A stretch of 64,000 nt of DNA, taken from assembly GCA_963575645.1 (NCBI GenBank), contig OY754465.1:58861901-58925900 (forward strand). Reading direction: 5' to 3'. The position numbers were made by a program, and so were the translations under genes. This document shows positions 11,786 to 22,815 of the stretch, piece after piece. This stretch comes from Xanthostigma xanthostigma. Taxonomy: Eukaryota > Arthropoda > Insecta > Raphidioptera > Raphidiidae. A model generated the notes under the pieces. That model had not been told where the DNA came from and ran no database searches. It was given only the letters and a program-made list of their open reading frames with translations. The stretch's first letter is position 1. Each line of letters begins with the position of its first letter.

Positions 11786-12481
11786 TAGTCTAAGAGCCAG
11801 TGGCCGGCTATCTGTAAGTAATTGACCAGACCTGGATTTTTACATATAGTGAGTTCCCTATACCTACCGTACACGTATGTACTCAGTATAGACATCTACC
11901 GTGATAAATATAAGCTTTTATAAGACTATAATGTACAAAATATATTAACCCTCTCATGCGCCGCGCCCACATTTGTGGGCACTTACAATTTTCATACGGG
12001 CTTAAAAGTGATTAAACGCTCATGGCACACATTTGTGGACTTAATAAAAAATAAGGTTTTTTTGTCAAACTACAACCAAAATTGATGTTTTTTTGTCAAA
12101 ACTATACATTATTCATAAAAACACATTTTTTTCATACCCCGAAAGAAAAATTTAAAAATTTTGGTATGAGAGGGTTAATGGCAAACCTGGTTAATTACTT
12201 TTAAAATTTCATATTTTTTGGTACCTTCAAAATTTTCTGCCTGCACGATATTAGACGCGCGATAATGGTCTGCCACTGTTATTTTTCAATAACAATATAT
12301 TTTGAAATTTCCAAATACATTTGAAATTAGTGAAATTTCGATACCTGTCGCACCTGAGCACGAGCCGCGCCAGCCACGCTGGGCTTAATGAGTCCCCACC
12401 CCATATACGGTAGGTATAGAGGACTCACAATCAAAGTCTGGCCAATTACATACAGGTAGCCGGCCACTGGCTCTTAGACTA
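11786..12481. mobile_element. Harbinger-like TIR element (696 bp)
   Basis: TIRs TAGTCTAAGAGCCAGTGGCC and the inverse ending CTCTTAGACTA are long (well over 60 bp with few differences). TAA flanks both ends (11783-11785 and 12482-12484), matching the TWA duplication of PIF/Harbinger. The related uninterrupted site at about 32731 has TAA only once. A piggyBac-like MITE sits inside. No transposase. Confidence 0.75.
11949..12174. mobile_element. piggyBac-like MITE
   Basis: It is flanked by TTAA at 11945-11948 and 12175-12178. Ends are CCCTCTCATGC on the left and GTATGAGAGGG on the right. TTAA plus a CCC/GGG terminus is the piggyBac signature. The 226-bp body has two copies of CACATTTGTGG. It lies inside the 11786-12481 element, so it is the youngest layer of a three-level nest. 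Confidence 0.75.
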
Positions 12482-12584
12482 TAATGTATTAGATGACAAG
12501 GAGTTCGAATACGACATTAGACTGCTCCTGATGTATCTAAACTGTAATTATATGATCACAATCTGAGGACATTATCAAATCAAG

Positions 12585-12846
12585 TTTTTGACGTGATACC
12601 GTCTTATAAATTGATGAAACACCGGCTGCATGCACGAAAAAGTGTAACGTTCCGAAAAATGTCACGTTCCGCCTGACCCTGTGCGTGCAAGCGAGAGCGC
12701 AGTATAAGCGATAGAGAGTCGGTAAAAATATAGTTTGACAGCTACTAAAATTTGGGTTATGTATTATTAAATATGATATTCGAGCGGAATACGTTATCAC
12801 GTAAAACTATCGTCCGTAAACCGACTTTACAGACAACCAATTTTTT
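12585..12846 (+). mobile_element. Family F repeat, short copy
   Basis: Begins TTTTTGACGTGATACCGTCT and ends CAGACAACCAATTTTTT. The terminal blocks are shared with the copies at 33163, 36027, 54486 and 63017. Near each end sits ACGTGATAACGT or its inverse. This copy has only the GAAACACCGGCTGCATG block and a short middle. Non-coding; the mobilising system is not identified. Confidence 0.65.
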
Positions 12847-13291
12847 GACAATTCTTTCTGCAACTCAGCTTTTAAAACAGTTTAAAAAAAATCAAATCTG
12901 CTCAGTAATTTTTTAAATCATCCATGACTAAAAGAAGCCTACATTTCTTCTTTATAATATCAGTTCAGATATGTAACAGAGTTCTAAATCAGCTGTATTA
13001 TGTTATTCTATATATATCAAAGCACTACAATAATGCAAATTTTCAAACAAAACAAACAGCTGAACTTCTGCAATTAATTTGCCTTTCAATACAATGAAAC
13101 GTTATTGCTTTCGAGATCAAAATATATAAAACAATTTTTTTCTTTCCCCAACTAAGCCGAACAATTTCAATAAACGATTTAATTAGATGGGTGTTCGAGG
13201 AATTAAATTCAAAAAAAGAGACTGTGTATTTTGCACCGCACACTACAGAAGAAAAACTGATATAAATGTAAAAAAACAAAATATGTTATTA
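12847..13291. other. Unassigned DNA
   Basis: A+T-rich; nothing recognised. Confidence 0.4.
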
Positions 13292-13352
13292 TTGCCGCGA
13301 TCGAACTTGCGACATTTAGGTTAGGAGGCAGCCGTTCTACCTCAACGCCACC
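13292..13352 (-). repeat. tRNA-like SINE head, degenerate
   Basis: On the minus strand, GGTGGCGTTGAGGTAGAAC resembles an A box and AAGTTCGATC resembles a B box. A CTCCTAA loop lies between them (anticodon CCT if read as a tRNA). The acceptor stem cannot be closed, so this is more likely a SINE head or pseudo-tRNA than a working gene. Confidence 0.4.
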
Positions 13353-13375
13353 TTAATTAATATTCTACAGCCGAT

Positions 13376-13954
13376 TCTTATAAGGTTAAAGATGTTTGCC
13401 TCCCTTTTTAGAAAAAACCTCACAATTTCTCCACATAAATTATATATCATTTTACAGATTTGCTCTACTGACATCGACAACTAAAAAATTTATTATTGTT
13501 TTTGTTTTTGTAAATTAATTAAAATACAGCAACGCTGAACAACGTCTGCCATCTAACGGCTTTAATTTTGAAACAACGTCAACACTTCGATCTGTCATCT
13601 GACCTTCATATTGTAATACAACAGACACAATACTGCATACTGCCATCTGACGGTTTTAATTTTGAAACAGCGAGCAACGGTGAACAACGTCACAGCAATG
13701 CTGCATGATGTCATCTGGCTTATAGCTCAACGCTTTTGCTACTTGCGCCTCTATATGACAATTATAGTAAAATATTTCTTCGATCTGTCATCTGAGCTTC
13801 ATATTGTAATACAACAAAAAGAAGAACGTTATAAGCAGTGTGCAAAATTAGAAACGAATTGAATACCTGCAATCATATTTAAAAAATAATTTTGTAAAGT
13901 GATAACTATTATACTTAGTTATTTAGTGCGAATAATTCCCACAGGTCACACTAG
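13376..13954 (+). mobile_element. Helitron family C, 5'-eroded copy
   Basis: Shares most of its length with the copies at 24481-25079 and 44111-44711, in the opposite orientation. It ends CAGGTCACACTAG followed by T, with the hairpin GTGCGAATAATTCCCAC (one mismatch against the other copies). The 5' start does not match the TC start of the other two and looks replaced or eroded. Internal short repeats of the form CATCTGACGG/GCAACGCTGAACAACG are typical of this family. The 66-codon frame is not conserved. Confidence 0.7.
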
Positions 13955-14039
13955 TATAGCCTTAATTGGTTAGAGTACGATAACTCGATGTGCAAAATAT
14001 CCACTAGAAATACATATTTATTATTTTATATAACATAAT

Positions 14040-14124
14040 ATAACAGTGTTATGATTTTGATGCTCCAATTAAATTTTTTTATTATTTCACTTTATACGTA
14101 GCGAAGCACGTACCGGGCCGCTAG
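14040..14124 (+). mobile_element. Helitron 3' terminus
   Basis: The end GCACGTACCGGGCCGCTAG (CTAG at 14121-14124) is followed by T. It resembles the GGGCCGCTAG end of the other copies. The upstream extent is not known. Confidence 0.55.
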
Positions 14125-14559
14125 TAGCTTATAAGTATTATTATTATTTAAATACATTTGTATTAAAGAATATAAAATAGAGAGAAGGAGGTGGAGAGAG
14201 AGAGAGAAAAGGAGAGAGAGAGTTCTGACGTCGGTTATTGTCAGTGAGTGACAAGGCTGCGCCATAGTTGGCACGTTGAACGGACATTAGCATTGTTTTG
14301 ACGCCTATCTGGATGTGAATAGTTCTGCATGGAACGGCGTTCAGGAAATGTCATTCTTAATTAAATTATAGAACGCTGGCAGACAGCCATACGGCAAGCG
14401 TGGGTGGACGAAGCAGACAAAGAAGCAAGCAGGAGAAAACAATCGCGTTATTATAAATACATCACAATACAATTGTTTGCAATAATCGATACATGTAGCA
14501 AATTAATTTGTTAATTTTTGTTACGAAATCAGATTGTATATCTAGTTGCCCAATTACCG
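14125..14559. other. Unassigned DNA with GA-rich tract
   Basis: 14178-14222 is an impure (GA)n tract, probably an old microsatellite. No gene seen. Confidence 0.5.
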
Positions 14560-14810
14560 AGCGGGTAGCGTAGTGGTGAGTGTACTAGACTCGCATACGG
14601 GAGGTATCGGGTTTCCTGGCGGAAGCAGATGTAGCTGGGAGTTTTTCCCACTGCCTCTCGCCGAGGAAAGGTAATTCCTATACCGACCATCTTGTTGAGA
14701 TTTTCCATGGTTTCCCTCAGTAATTCCAGATAAATATAACGGTTCCTTATTCAAGGCCATGGCCGACTACCTGTCAAACTTCTATGCTCAAAACTTACCT
14801 ACCTTATCCT
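14560..14810 (+). repeat. tRNA-derived SINE with conserved core
   Basis: The 5' part has an A-box-like TAGCGTAGTGGTGAGTG and a degenerate B box near GGGTTTCC. It is followed by a core (GATTTTCCATGGTTTCCCTC, then GGCCATGGCCGACTACC). I remember this core as common to arthropod SINE-like repeats with the phrase TTTCC-TGGTTTCCC and a GGC-ACGGCCGA block. The 3' end is not sharply defined. The antisense 68-codon frame is a by-product. Confidence 0.55.
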
Positions 14811-14814
14811 AAAG

Positions 14815-15330
14815 GTGGCACTTCACATGGCTATTTGTGTTCGCTATTGGGTGTTTGTTGTATTTGGCAAAATATATGACGTTCAAGACAAACATGCAAA
14901 TAGAGGCAAATACGACCATCCACACGTGGCAGTCAAATAGCAAATACACAAACATTTGGCAGCAAAACGCAAGGTTCAAAATTCCAGGAATTTAAGCACT
15001 GTTTCATTGTCCCAATTCATTTTCAATAGTAATTGCTCCAGTTCTCGCTCACAGCACAGACACAAAAATACTGCACGTCCGTACAGGTTCACGGTGTGTG
15101 CGCTTCTGAATATGGCCCTTGTGTGGACGGTTTATTTGCCGTATTTGCCTATTTGACTCCTTTGATGTGCCTCGAAAAACCGACAAGCCCACGGTAACGC
15201 GTATTTGCTATTAGCCTTATTTGTCAAATAGGCAAATAAGGCCAACACTTTGTCAAATAGACCCTCCACACTTGGTAATTGTGTACCAAATATGCCAAAT
15301 ACACAAATACAAATAGCCATGGCATAACAT
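14815..15330. repeat. CAAATA-rich inverted element
   Basis: Many CAAATA/TATTTG hexamers occur in both orientations. An ATGGCTATTTGT block near the left end is mirrored by CAAATAGCCATGG at 15313-15325. Such clusters of short subterminal motifs are seen in some DNA transposons (hAT, P). Exact ends and target duplication were not found. Confidence 0.4.
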
Positions 15331-15854
15331 ACTAAATTCGCCCATTGCCATTGCAAGTTGAAATGCAGTATAATATAATGGGAAGTGTGGTAGATGGAAA
15401 ATAGTAATGGTGCGGATGGCATCTGTTATGGCACCAAGTCGAGAAACGCACATAATTATTATTAATCATTCTGTATGTATATCTAAATTATTTTTTTTGG
15501 GACAGTACTTTATAACGTTGTCCGAAGACTCTCTGAAATATATATCTACTATACTGTTTGACAAAACATATGAGTTTTTATAATCGGACACTTAGTTGTA
15601 GTGAACACGGAGATATTTTATCCAAACAATAAAATGGCGCACTGTCATGTTAAGTCAGAGCTGCACCAAGTGCACTAAGCTATGACATGTAATCTAAAAT
15701 CACACTAGCTTCAAACAGTAAGCTGATGTTTAACTGGCCTGCACTTTAAGAATGTATGACGGACATATCAAATCACCGAGAAATGTATTTATTAAAATAT
15801 CTGTAATAAAATACCCAAAATTTCAGAACGGTTTACAAACACGTTTAAAAAAAA
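15331..15854. other. Unassigned DNA
   Basis: No supported feature; the 96- and 66-codon minus-strand frames overlap the end of the CAAATA element. Confidence 0.4.
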
Positions 15855-16480
15855 TCAGCCAATCGGGCGACGGGACCATTCCAACTTCAAAAATATTTAC
15901 GTTTGATATAGTATAATAAAGAAAATCTGATATTCCGTGAGGTGACGGAGGTAATGGCTAGCATTCAATATGATATTTGCTATTCGTTGCCATGGTTACC
16001 TACATAATATGTTCCACGTCATGTAAAAGACAGATTTACATAACAAAAGAACAGCTGATTTTTTTTATTTTCAAAATATTTAAGAAACTACAAAGCTTAG
16101 AAAAAAAAATTATTAACGAAACTTTATTGAAAAAATAAATAGAATAATAAACCGTTATGAAAAGTATATCACTATTATAAGCACAGTTATAGCATAATAA
16201 TATCTCTTCTGAGCATGCTTCGATTTCCCTAAAAACAATAGGGCTCTTCATATTATTTGCATACCAAACACAATCCCAAAATTTGGTTACAATTAGATGA
16301 TCCGTTTGACCTGTATCGTGCTCACAGACAGACTAACAGACGCACAGAGTTTTCCCAAAAATATGGTTTTTGGAATCGGGGAACCTCAAAACGAAAAGAT
16401 ATTGTAAAATTTTGAAAAGTGATTTTTGACCTAAACTACTACCATTCCCCACTGGTAGGTTGGAATAATAAAATAAACCG
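15855..16480 (+). repeat. Family A repeat, near-complete copy
   Basis: Begins AATCAGCCAATCGGGCGACG and finishes near CCATTCCCCACTGGTAGG. Internal blocks (CGTTGCCATGGTTACCTA, CAATAGGGCTCTTCATAT, GAAAAGATATTGTAAAATTT) recur at 18750-19560, 21890-22110, 30274-30620, 33040-33160, 53930-54485, 56290-56500 and 62455-62575. No coding capacity. A type of element could not be assigned. Confidence 0.65.
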
Positions 16481-16912
16481 TAACATGCATGATTTTTTGG
16501 CTATAGATTCTGTAGATTTTTCTCATTTGAGTTCGTAATCTTCATGGCTCTACCACTCCAAAATTCAACGTCGATATATTATGTCTGCTACTGTATACCT
16601 CATCGATCCTTGATCAACCACCGTTTCCTTTTTCGTTACACTTCAATCGCTGCTTCCATCGTCGGGGTTGTTGCAGTTTATGTAATTTTCGGCGCGACAA
16701 AATACATTTCATCTTACTATACACCGAAGAACTGCAAGGAGGGTAGAGCAGCAGCAAGACGATATGTGTTTGGTTCACATCTGTTCAGGATGTATCATCG
16801 CTGATCATGTCACATGCTGCCATCTGTGACGTCCACTTACACTGGCCGGTGTCACCTTTGTCACTTGCAACGGAAATGAAGCGCACCTCTTGCACGGATA
16901 TATTTATTTATA
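16481..16912. other. Unassigned DNA with orphan 86-codon frame
   Basis: The plus-strand frame 16544-16804 begins with ATG and contains a hydrophobic stretch (SIVGVVAVYVIFGA) that could be a membrane segment. No family is recognised and it lies among repeats, so it is not called as a gene. Confidence 0.3.
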
Positions 16913-16915
16913 TAA

Positions 16916-17328
16916 AGGCCGCTGCACACGAGGCTGGAAACACCACTTGGACTTCTGCTGGCCGGCAGGCTGGCTACGGGGCTTGAGAGGACGTCGCTGC
17001 GGACTCATAAGATGGATTTTAAAATCAGAACAGGGACTATTTTTCTTGCTTGGCCCTCTCGGCAAGAACCAATCAGGAAGCAGTATCTTGTCACGTGGAC
17101 GACATGAACAGACGCCCACAAACCAACACGGCGTCATTCTGCTCAGACAACAGAATACCAGATACGTTTTTCTCTGTGTTTATATTTTAACTGTCACTGC
17201 GCGCGCACCAGATCCATCTATAAAACAAGCTTGAAAAGACGTCTCGTGTGAAGCGAGCACATAAAAGCAATCAAGGAAACCAGCACTAGAAAATCTAGCG
17301 ACAAATCCAGCCTCGTGTGCAGCGGCCT
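16916..17328 (+). mobile_element. Harbinger-like MITE, family B
   Basis: TIRs AGGCCGCTGCACACGAGGCT and the inverse GCCTCGTGTGCAGCGGCCT are almost perfect. The flanks are TAA on the left and TTA on the right; both fit TWA but are not identical. This is a good reference copy of the family (about 413 bp). The 114- and 77-codon frames it carries are not conserved between copies. Confidence 0.75.
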
Positions 17329-17331
17329 TTA

Positions 17332-17984
17332 GAGTGCATAATATACATACGGTATTGGATTTTTCTCATACAGATGTCCCGAAAGTCACAATCCATTTAA
17401 GGTCTCGGGGTAGGGAGTCAACTGGGAAAAACGTGCAAGCGACTGAGTTGTAAGATCGGGCACGACCAAAAGCGCACATACGTATAATGTGTTCAGATCC
17501 TAGTTTAGGCTAGGAATGGACCGTAGAAACCAAGTGCACATATGACAATGATATTGTATTTCCAAAACATAGGCAGTATTTGTGTTCAGGCCGGTCTATT
17601 CTACCTGTGTAGTAATAATTGGAATATTTGAAGAAGTTCTTTTTAGCGTAATTGGAACATTAACCTTATGCTAAATTCCAAACCGAAACCCTGTATCACT
17701 TTTAGTTTTGAAAATATGAGCGTTTATTCACACGATTAGATAAAAACTCATAGTGGGCTTTTCCCAAAAAACGGGTTAGCCTTAAATTTTTTCTCCTTAC
17801 CTACGCCCCTCGCACCGTCTGAGTATAGCTAGCCGTGGCCTTCTCAAAAACTAGTGAGAAGTGTAACTCGGGGCATTACACAATGTTTACGTAAACATAA
17901 TAGAGGGGGGAAGAACTTTGCTGACATGAGTGAGAGGAGGGTCAAAAATCATTAAAATTCTGCTTGTAATACTTGAATGTCCCT
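17332..17984. other. Unassigned DNA
   Basis: Nothing recognised. Confidence 0.4.
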
Positions 17985-18260
17985 TTATAGTCGGCAAAAA
18001 TTTTATTGATACATACTCTCCCCAAACTTTGTATATGGCTTCATTAGGCCTGGTCTGACACCTATTTCCTCTATGACTTTTCTTGATTTTGGGGCGTTTT
18101 CCCTCTAAATTTTCCGAAAGATGTCGTTTTGACGGCATGCAAAAATTTGTAGATACTGTTTGTTTTTTAATTAGATAGCTTAAAAACTTCAACCAAAACG
18201 CTAAAATAATGTTCTCTGACAAATAACATGAATCATTTAAAATGTCAGACTATTACACGA
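17985..18260 (-). repeat. Single-arm copy of the 37343 palindromic repeat
   Basis: Closely matches the left arm of 37343-37793 (GGCTTCATTAGGCCT, CTCTAAATTTTCCGAAAGAT). It lacks the mirror arm. A minus-strand open frame of over 100 codons stays open in both copies with mostly similar residues (for example SENIILAFWLKFLSY), so it may be a relic of a coding element. Confidence 0.5.
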
Positions 18261-18749
18261 TTGGGGCGTGAGTTTCGGAACACTGTGTATAATCATTTAA
18301 GATCAATGCCATATGAATACAAAGATTGAATATATTTGAATGTGGGCATTCAAAAGTGATGTGAAAAGCATTTACTATAGTTTTATTTTTTTGAAATCGT
18401 AAAATAAAACTGTGGAATCCTTTTCTGTTACAGTGACACTGGAGGAACAGGGAGCTTGGAGGACAGCTAAATATTAAGAAGGCAGGGAGTGACAGTTCAC
18501 ATGTTCAACATCTTCAGATAATTTGATTGTCGAATTTTGTGACGTATGTTTTTGTTGTCAGGGAAAATAGGAAGCTTCCACGGCTTCCAATGACATTTCT
18601 GTTACGATGGTGTATTGATTCCACGTACCGATATCATGAAATACTACATGGTGTGCTCATAACGCAGGCCTCTTTCCCTCTCTTTTTATTTAGTTATCAT
18701 TTCTTTCTCACACACAAACTCATAACAATTGGACTTTTGAATTAAAAAA
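18261..18749. other. Unassigned DNA
   Basis: No gene supported; the 72-codon frame at 18527 has no recognisable motif. Confidence 0.35.
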
Positions 18750-19560
18750 AAAATTCCAGCCAGTTGGGCGACGAAACCATTCCAACTTCAAAATGTTGAC
18801 ATTTGATATAGTATAATAAAGAAAATAAAACCAATACCTATCGCGTGAGATGACGCGGGTAATGGCTAGTATTCAATATGTTCGATAAATAAAATTATCG
18901 ACCAATTTTTTAGACCAATATATTGACAAAAAATAATAATTAATACATTAGCGATATTTTTTTTCAAATACCAATTAGAAACTAATTATATTAATCAATT
19001 TTTATATTTTTTAGATCAGTTCTGAAGAAGATCCAAATCCGGACCGAAACGTTAATGTATTAATTATTATTTTTTGTTAATATATTTGTCTGAAAAATTG
19101 CTCGTTTTTTTTTTTAATTAAAGATTTGAGTATTTAATATGATTTTTGCTATTCGTTGCCATGGTAACCTACATGATATGTTCCACGTCATGTAAAAATT
19201 AATCAATGCATGCTTAACTAGTTTATTTCTGACAGATCTACAAAACAAAAGAACAGCTTTTTTTATTTTCAAACTATTTCAGAAACTACAAAGCTTAGAA
19301 AAAAAATTTTAACAAAACTTTATTGAAAAAATAAATAGAATAATTAGCCGTTATTAAAAGTATTCCATTATTATATTAAAACACCGATTTTCCCCAAAAA
19401 CAATAGGGCTCTTCATATTTGCATGTCAAACAGACAAACAAACAGACGCATAATGTTTTTGGATTCGGGGGACTCAAAACGAAAAGATATTGTAAAATTT
19501 TTGGAAAGCGTTTTTTGACCTAAACTAGTACCATTCCCCATTTGTGGGTTAGAATGGTAA
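18750..19560 (+). repeat. Family A repeat, interrupted copy
   Basis: Starts CCAGCCAGTTGGGCGACG and ends near GGGTTAGAATGGTA. The body matches 15855-16480 apart from a 255-bp Penelope-like insertion at 18881-19135 and small deletions. Confidence 0.65.
18881..19135 (+). mobile_element. Penelope-like terminal element with target duplication
   Basis: Left and right ends are inverted copies (AATAAAATTATCGACCAATT against a right-hand GAAAAATTG-CTCG variant). AATATG flanks both sides (18875-18880 and 19136-19141), and the uninterrupted family A copy has AATATG once. The right end matches the segment that follows the GIY-YIG remnant at 45213-45302. It contains the CTGAAGA (19022) ... GAAACGTT (19046-19053) motif. 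End-only, non-autonomous. Confidence 0.65.
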
Positions 19561-19989
19561 AAGAAAAAGATAATGACTTCAAGTAACCTTTGTGTGTTCT
19601 CTACTTATAACGTTATAATCAAAGATTTGTCTATTTTACCAGTTTATATAGAAATTGATGATTTCAACCGTTTAGCGTCTATAATCTACAATCTCTCTCT
19701 CTGTCTTTTTTTGCGGTTTATTTGTGAATCAAAACGTTTAAAACATTTTATAAAAGACACCCGGTATTTCATCAAGCAAATGAAAGCACGTCTGAGTCAT
19801 AATATTTTCGCAACAATGTTTTATTTTTGCCAAAAGATAAATTTGTCATTTTATTCTTACAAAGAAACATCGGCTTACAGTATTAAGAAGCTACAATACG
19901 TCGCTATAGGTATATAAAAACCAGCACTAACATTCAGTGTTGCCATATTAGAGATAAAAAATCCCTAGATCTAGAAAGGTTATTGTTTA
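19561..19989. other. Unassigned DNA
   Basis: A 114-codon plus-strand frame (19573-19917) is A+T-driven, with no recognised domain; not called. Confidence 0.35.
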
Positions 19990-20040
19990 CTAGCGGCCCG
20001 GTCAAGCTTCGCCCGGATTTGTTGTCAATTAATAAATTAA
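19990..20040 (-). mobile_element. Helitron 3' terminus
   Basis: CTAG at 19990-19993 with a preceding GC-rich CGGGCGAAGCTTGACCGGG segment on the minus strand. Followed (minus sense) by T. Only the end is recognised. Confidence 0.55.
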
Positions 20041-20240
20041 CCAAAAACATAAGCAACAATTAGTTCGCTGGAGCACAATTAATTGTTGCATAAGGAGCCG
20101 ACCATATGGTATAGCATAGTATCTCACTGACCTGGGCATTCACAGTTCGATCTTTTAGTTAAAGGGACGGTGACAGAAATGGTCAAGGAGCACTTGGTGG
20201 CAGAAATGCTCTCTTTCGTGTAGTCTGAATCCCCCTCTAC

Positions 20241-21021
20241 AAATCCGCTTAGTGGAGTAGGGGTCTAGCGCGTTGCGATACGACGCTGAGACACTTTTAA
20301 AAAAATTCCAAATCGCTCTACTAAATGGCAGAAAATGACTGAAAGGCATCTTTGGGATCTTCCTAGTTACAGAAAAAAATATTTTCTGCCAATTTACTCC
20401 TTGTAGAGACTGTCAGTATAATAAATAAACACACAATAAATAAATAAAAAAAGAAAAGCTCGCTGAGTGAAACGGTTCGTTTTCTTGTAGAATATTTCGA
20501 GTTTTCTGCCAAAATTGACCTTGCAAAAACGTGTCATGTTCGCGGAAAGTTTAACATGGTATTCAGGTAAAACATTAATCACAAGTATATTAAATTGGCA
20601 GATTGTGATCAAGCAGTGACAAAATTGCTAGGTAATATATTATTATACAAACTTTTTCGGTACTAATAGAAAGTTTGGTAAGAATTTCTGCCACCGCGCA
20701 AAGACTTTTCGAATTTTTGCCTGTGCAGTTTTGAAGAATCATCGAAGGAAGTGAGATCACCTGGAACCACGAAAATTTTTTCTCGTATTCCCGACCACCC
20801 AGTCAACCATTCCGTCAAGTTTCAACTTCAAATACCATTTTTTTTTTCAATTCTGCAGAGAGTAAATTAGCAGAAATATTTTTTCCGCTATTAGGAGGTC
20901 CCCTCAGATTCTTTTCAGTCATTTTTTGCAATTTAGTAGAGGTATATTGAATTTACCATTTTTTTAAATGCCCCAGCGTCGTATTGCAACGCGCTAGACC
21001 CCTACTCCACTAAGCGGATTT
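20241..21021. mobile_element. TIR element of about 780 bp
   Basis: Left AAATCCGCTTAGTGGAGTAG and right CTACTCCACTAAGCGGATTT are exact inverses. Similarity extends about 45 bp to TAGCGCGTTGC and the GACGCTG block, and again to TTTTCAGTCATTTT / AAAATGACTGAAA further in. Non-coding. Target duplication not evident. Confidence 0.65.
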
Positions 21022-21069
21022 CTATAAGTATGTTAACAGATCTTTTTACACGCTTTATATTAACTTCAC

Positions 21070-21112
21070 TTGTAAGTTTGTATGTATGTATGTATGTTTG
21101 TTTGTTTGTAAC
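21070..21112. repeat. GTAT/GTTT microsatellite
   Basis: Tandem GTAT followed by GTTT tetramers. Confidence 0.8.
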
Positions 21113-21175
21113 CTTCGTTTGGACTACAGCAAGTGGTTTATTACTGTAGTATAATATGCCAGCATTGTAACTACA

Positions 21176-21264
21176 GTGGTTAGCCGTGCGGTCTAAGGCA
21201 CGGGTCTTCGCTGACGTCGACTCTCGGAATTACGGGTCGTGGGTTCTAATCCCGTCCACGCCGA
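21176..21264 (+). repeat. tRNA-like sequence (Leu/Ser type), SINE or pseudogene
   Basis: TTAGCCGTGCGGTCTAAGGC fits an A box and D arm, and GGTTCTAATCC a B box with pairing GGG/CCC arms. The spacing between boxes implies a long variable arm. The 3' CACGCCG lacks a proper 5' acceptor partner (GTGGTTAG), and an A-rich run follows. A SINE head or tRNA pseudogene is more likely than a working tRNA. Confidence 0.45.
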
Positions 21265-21309
21265 AAAAAAAATTGTTTTTTTTTCGGCAAATTTTTAACA
21301 ATAAATCGA

Positions 21310-21625
21310 ACTAAAAAGTGGAAAATAAATATAGTTTAAAAAAAACTAAAAAACACGCTTTATATCGAACTAAAAAGTAAAAAATATTTTTTTTTAAATA
21401 AGCTTAAAACAATAATGAATAAAAAATACATGTATTATTGTGAAAAAAGCGTGGGGCGCTTTGTTCCACATTTTCATACATCGAGCGCCCCACGCTTTTT
21501 TCACAATAATACTTGTATTTTTTATTCATTATTGTTTTAAGCTTATTTAAAAAAAATTTTTTTTTACTTTTTAGTTCAATATCAAGCGTGTTTTTTAGTT
21601 TTTTTTAAACTATATTTATCTTGAA
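21310..21625. repeat. Palindromic element sharing arms with 31165-31880
   Basis: Arms around 21318-21465 and 21480-21620 are near-exact inverses centred near 21475, including AAAAAAGCGTGGGGCGC and its inverse. The outer motif (AAACTAAAAAACACGCTTTA and CGAACTAAAAAG) is shared with the element at 31165-31880. Confidence 0.65.
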
Positions 21626-21889
21626 TACAGTTGGCAACACTGACAACACTAGTTATGGTGTAATAAACACGTATAGTAATAATTTTCCGTGCAATGTTTT
21701 TAGGGTTTTTTAATATAAGAATGTAACAACAATAAGTCAATAATAACAGTCTTGCAGTACGGTCCAGTGTTGATATTATATCAGTACGTGGACATAAAAG
21801 TTTTAATATTTATACTAAAACTTTTATCATCATTAGTATTTTTCATTTTAAAAACAATAAAATGTTATTAACAGAAAAATTGCACTATT
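21626..21889. other. Unassigned DNA
   Basis: A+T-rich; nothing recognised. Confidence 0.4.
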
Positions 21890-22110
21890 CATTTAAAAAT
21901 TCCGGCCAATTGGGCGATGGGACCATTCCAACTTCAGAAGTTATGACATTTGAATTATTGTAATAAAGAAATTAAAGTTTATATTAACGCGTGCGGTGGT
22001 GCAGGTAACGACTAGTATTAATTATTATGATATTTTCTATTCCCTTGAATTTTTACCTAAATAATACGCTACCACGTCATGTAAAAACTAATAGTTACAG
22101 AGCTGACGCG
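21890..22110 (+). repeat. Family A repeat, 5' fragment
   Basis: CCGGCCAATTGGGCGATGGG, then CCATTCCAACTTC and the CACGTCATGTAAAAA block as in the other copies. A further minus-strand 5' piece lies at about 22440-22530 (CATTACCCGCGTCACGATAT). Confidence 0.55.
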
Positions 22111-22815
22111 CAAAAAACCATGTCGTCTATAAGCTATTTAAGTAATTTAGAGCATTATTTCTTTCACCTATATAGGAACATATAAGCGGAATCTGGGGCC
22201 ATTTTAAGATAAGGGGGATAAAAAATATCAAAGATGGCAAAAAAATAGTTAATATTTAAAAAAATTTCTGCCGTTTCGTTTTTAGGTTCTGTTAGAGCCA
22301 AATGACCGGAAAATACCAGCGGCTGAAATTTTTGACCAATCGCACCCTCCCCAAGCCACTCTTAAGAAAGTGGAAGTTTCGAAAAAATTTTAAAAACAAA
22401 ATAAATCTGTTGCCAATGAATATAGCAAATATCTTATTTAAAAGTAGACATTACCCGCGTCACGATATCAGAAATTTTATTTTCTCTATTACCTATACCT
22501 ACTATATCAAATGTCAATATTTTTCGAATTGGAATTGTCAAATTGTAATGTTTTTGACGAATACACATCCAAAGCATCAAGGATTTTAAACACATTTTAA
22601 TTTGAATATGAAATGGTTTGTTGTATGTCTAATTTTTTTAATGTGTAGATTTATGTTATGACGATTTGTATCCAATTTAATGGCATCACAAATTTATTAT
22701 CTATCTATCTATCTTTCTACCAGTCGTCCAATTGGCGATAATGGCGTCGCTACCGAAAAAAAAAAACATTTCCATTTATTTCTACGCACGCGTCTTTCAC
22801 GGCCCCATTATTCTG
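22111..22815. other. Unassigned DNA with a family A scrap
   Basis: Apart from the 22440-22530 fragment, nothing is recognised. A short CTAT run lies near 22700. Confidence 0.35.

Larger units (their letters stand above)
11640..12560 (+). repeat. Family D repeat, interrupted copy
   Basis: 11640-11785 plus 12482-12560 match 32590-32775 (shared AACAAAATTTAGCTT-like, GAGTACAATCTAA and GACAAGGAGT, then CGACATTAGACTGCTCCTG). The two parts are separated by a Harbinger-like element, so the 32590 copy serves as an empty-site reference. The nature of family D is unknown; in the other copy a long hairpin follows. Confidence 0.55.

Noticed and set aside
19573..19917. 114-codon frame with hydrophobic segments
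   Set aside because: A+T-rich composition and no recognisable domain; length within chance expectation for such DNA.
21176..21264. Functional tRNA-Leu/Ser gene
   Set aside because: The acceptor stem does not close and an A-rich run follows; more like a SINE head or pseudogene.
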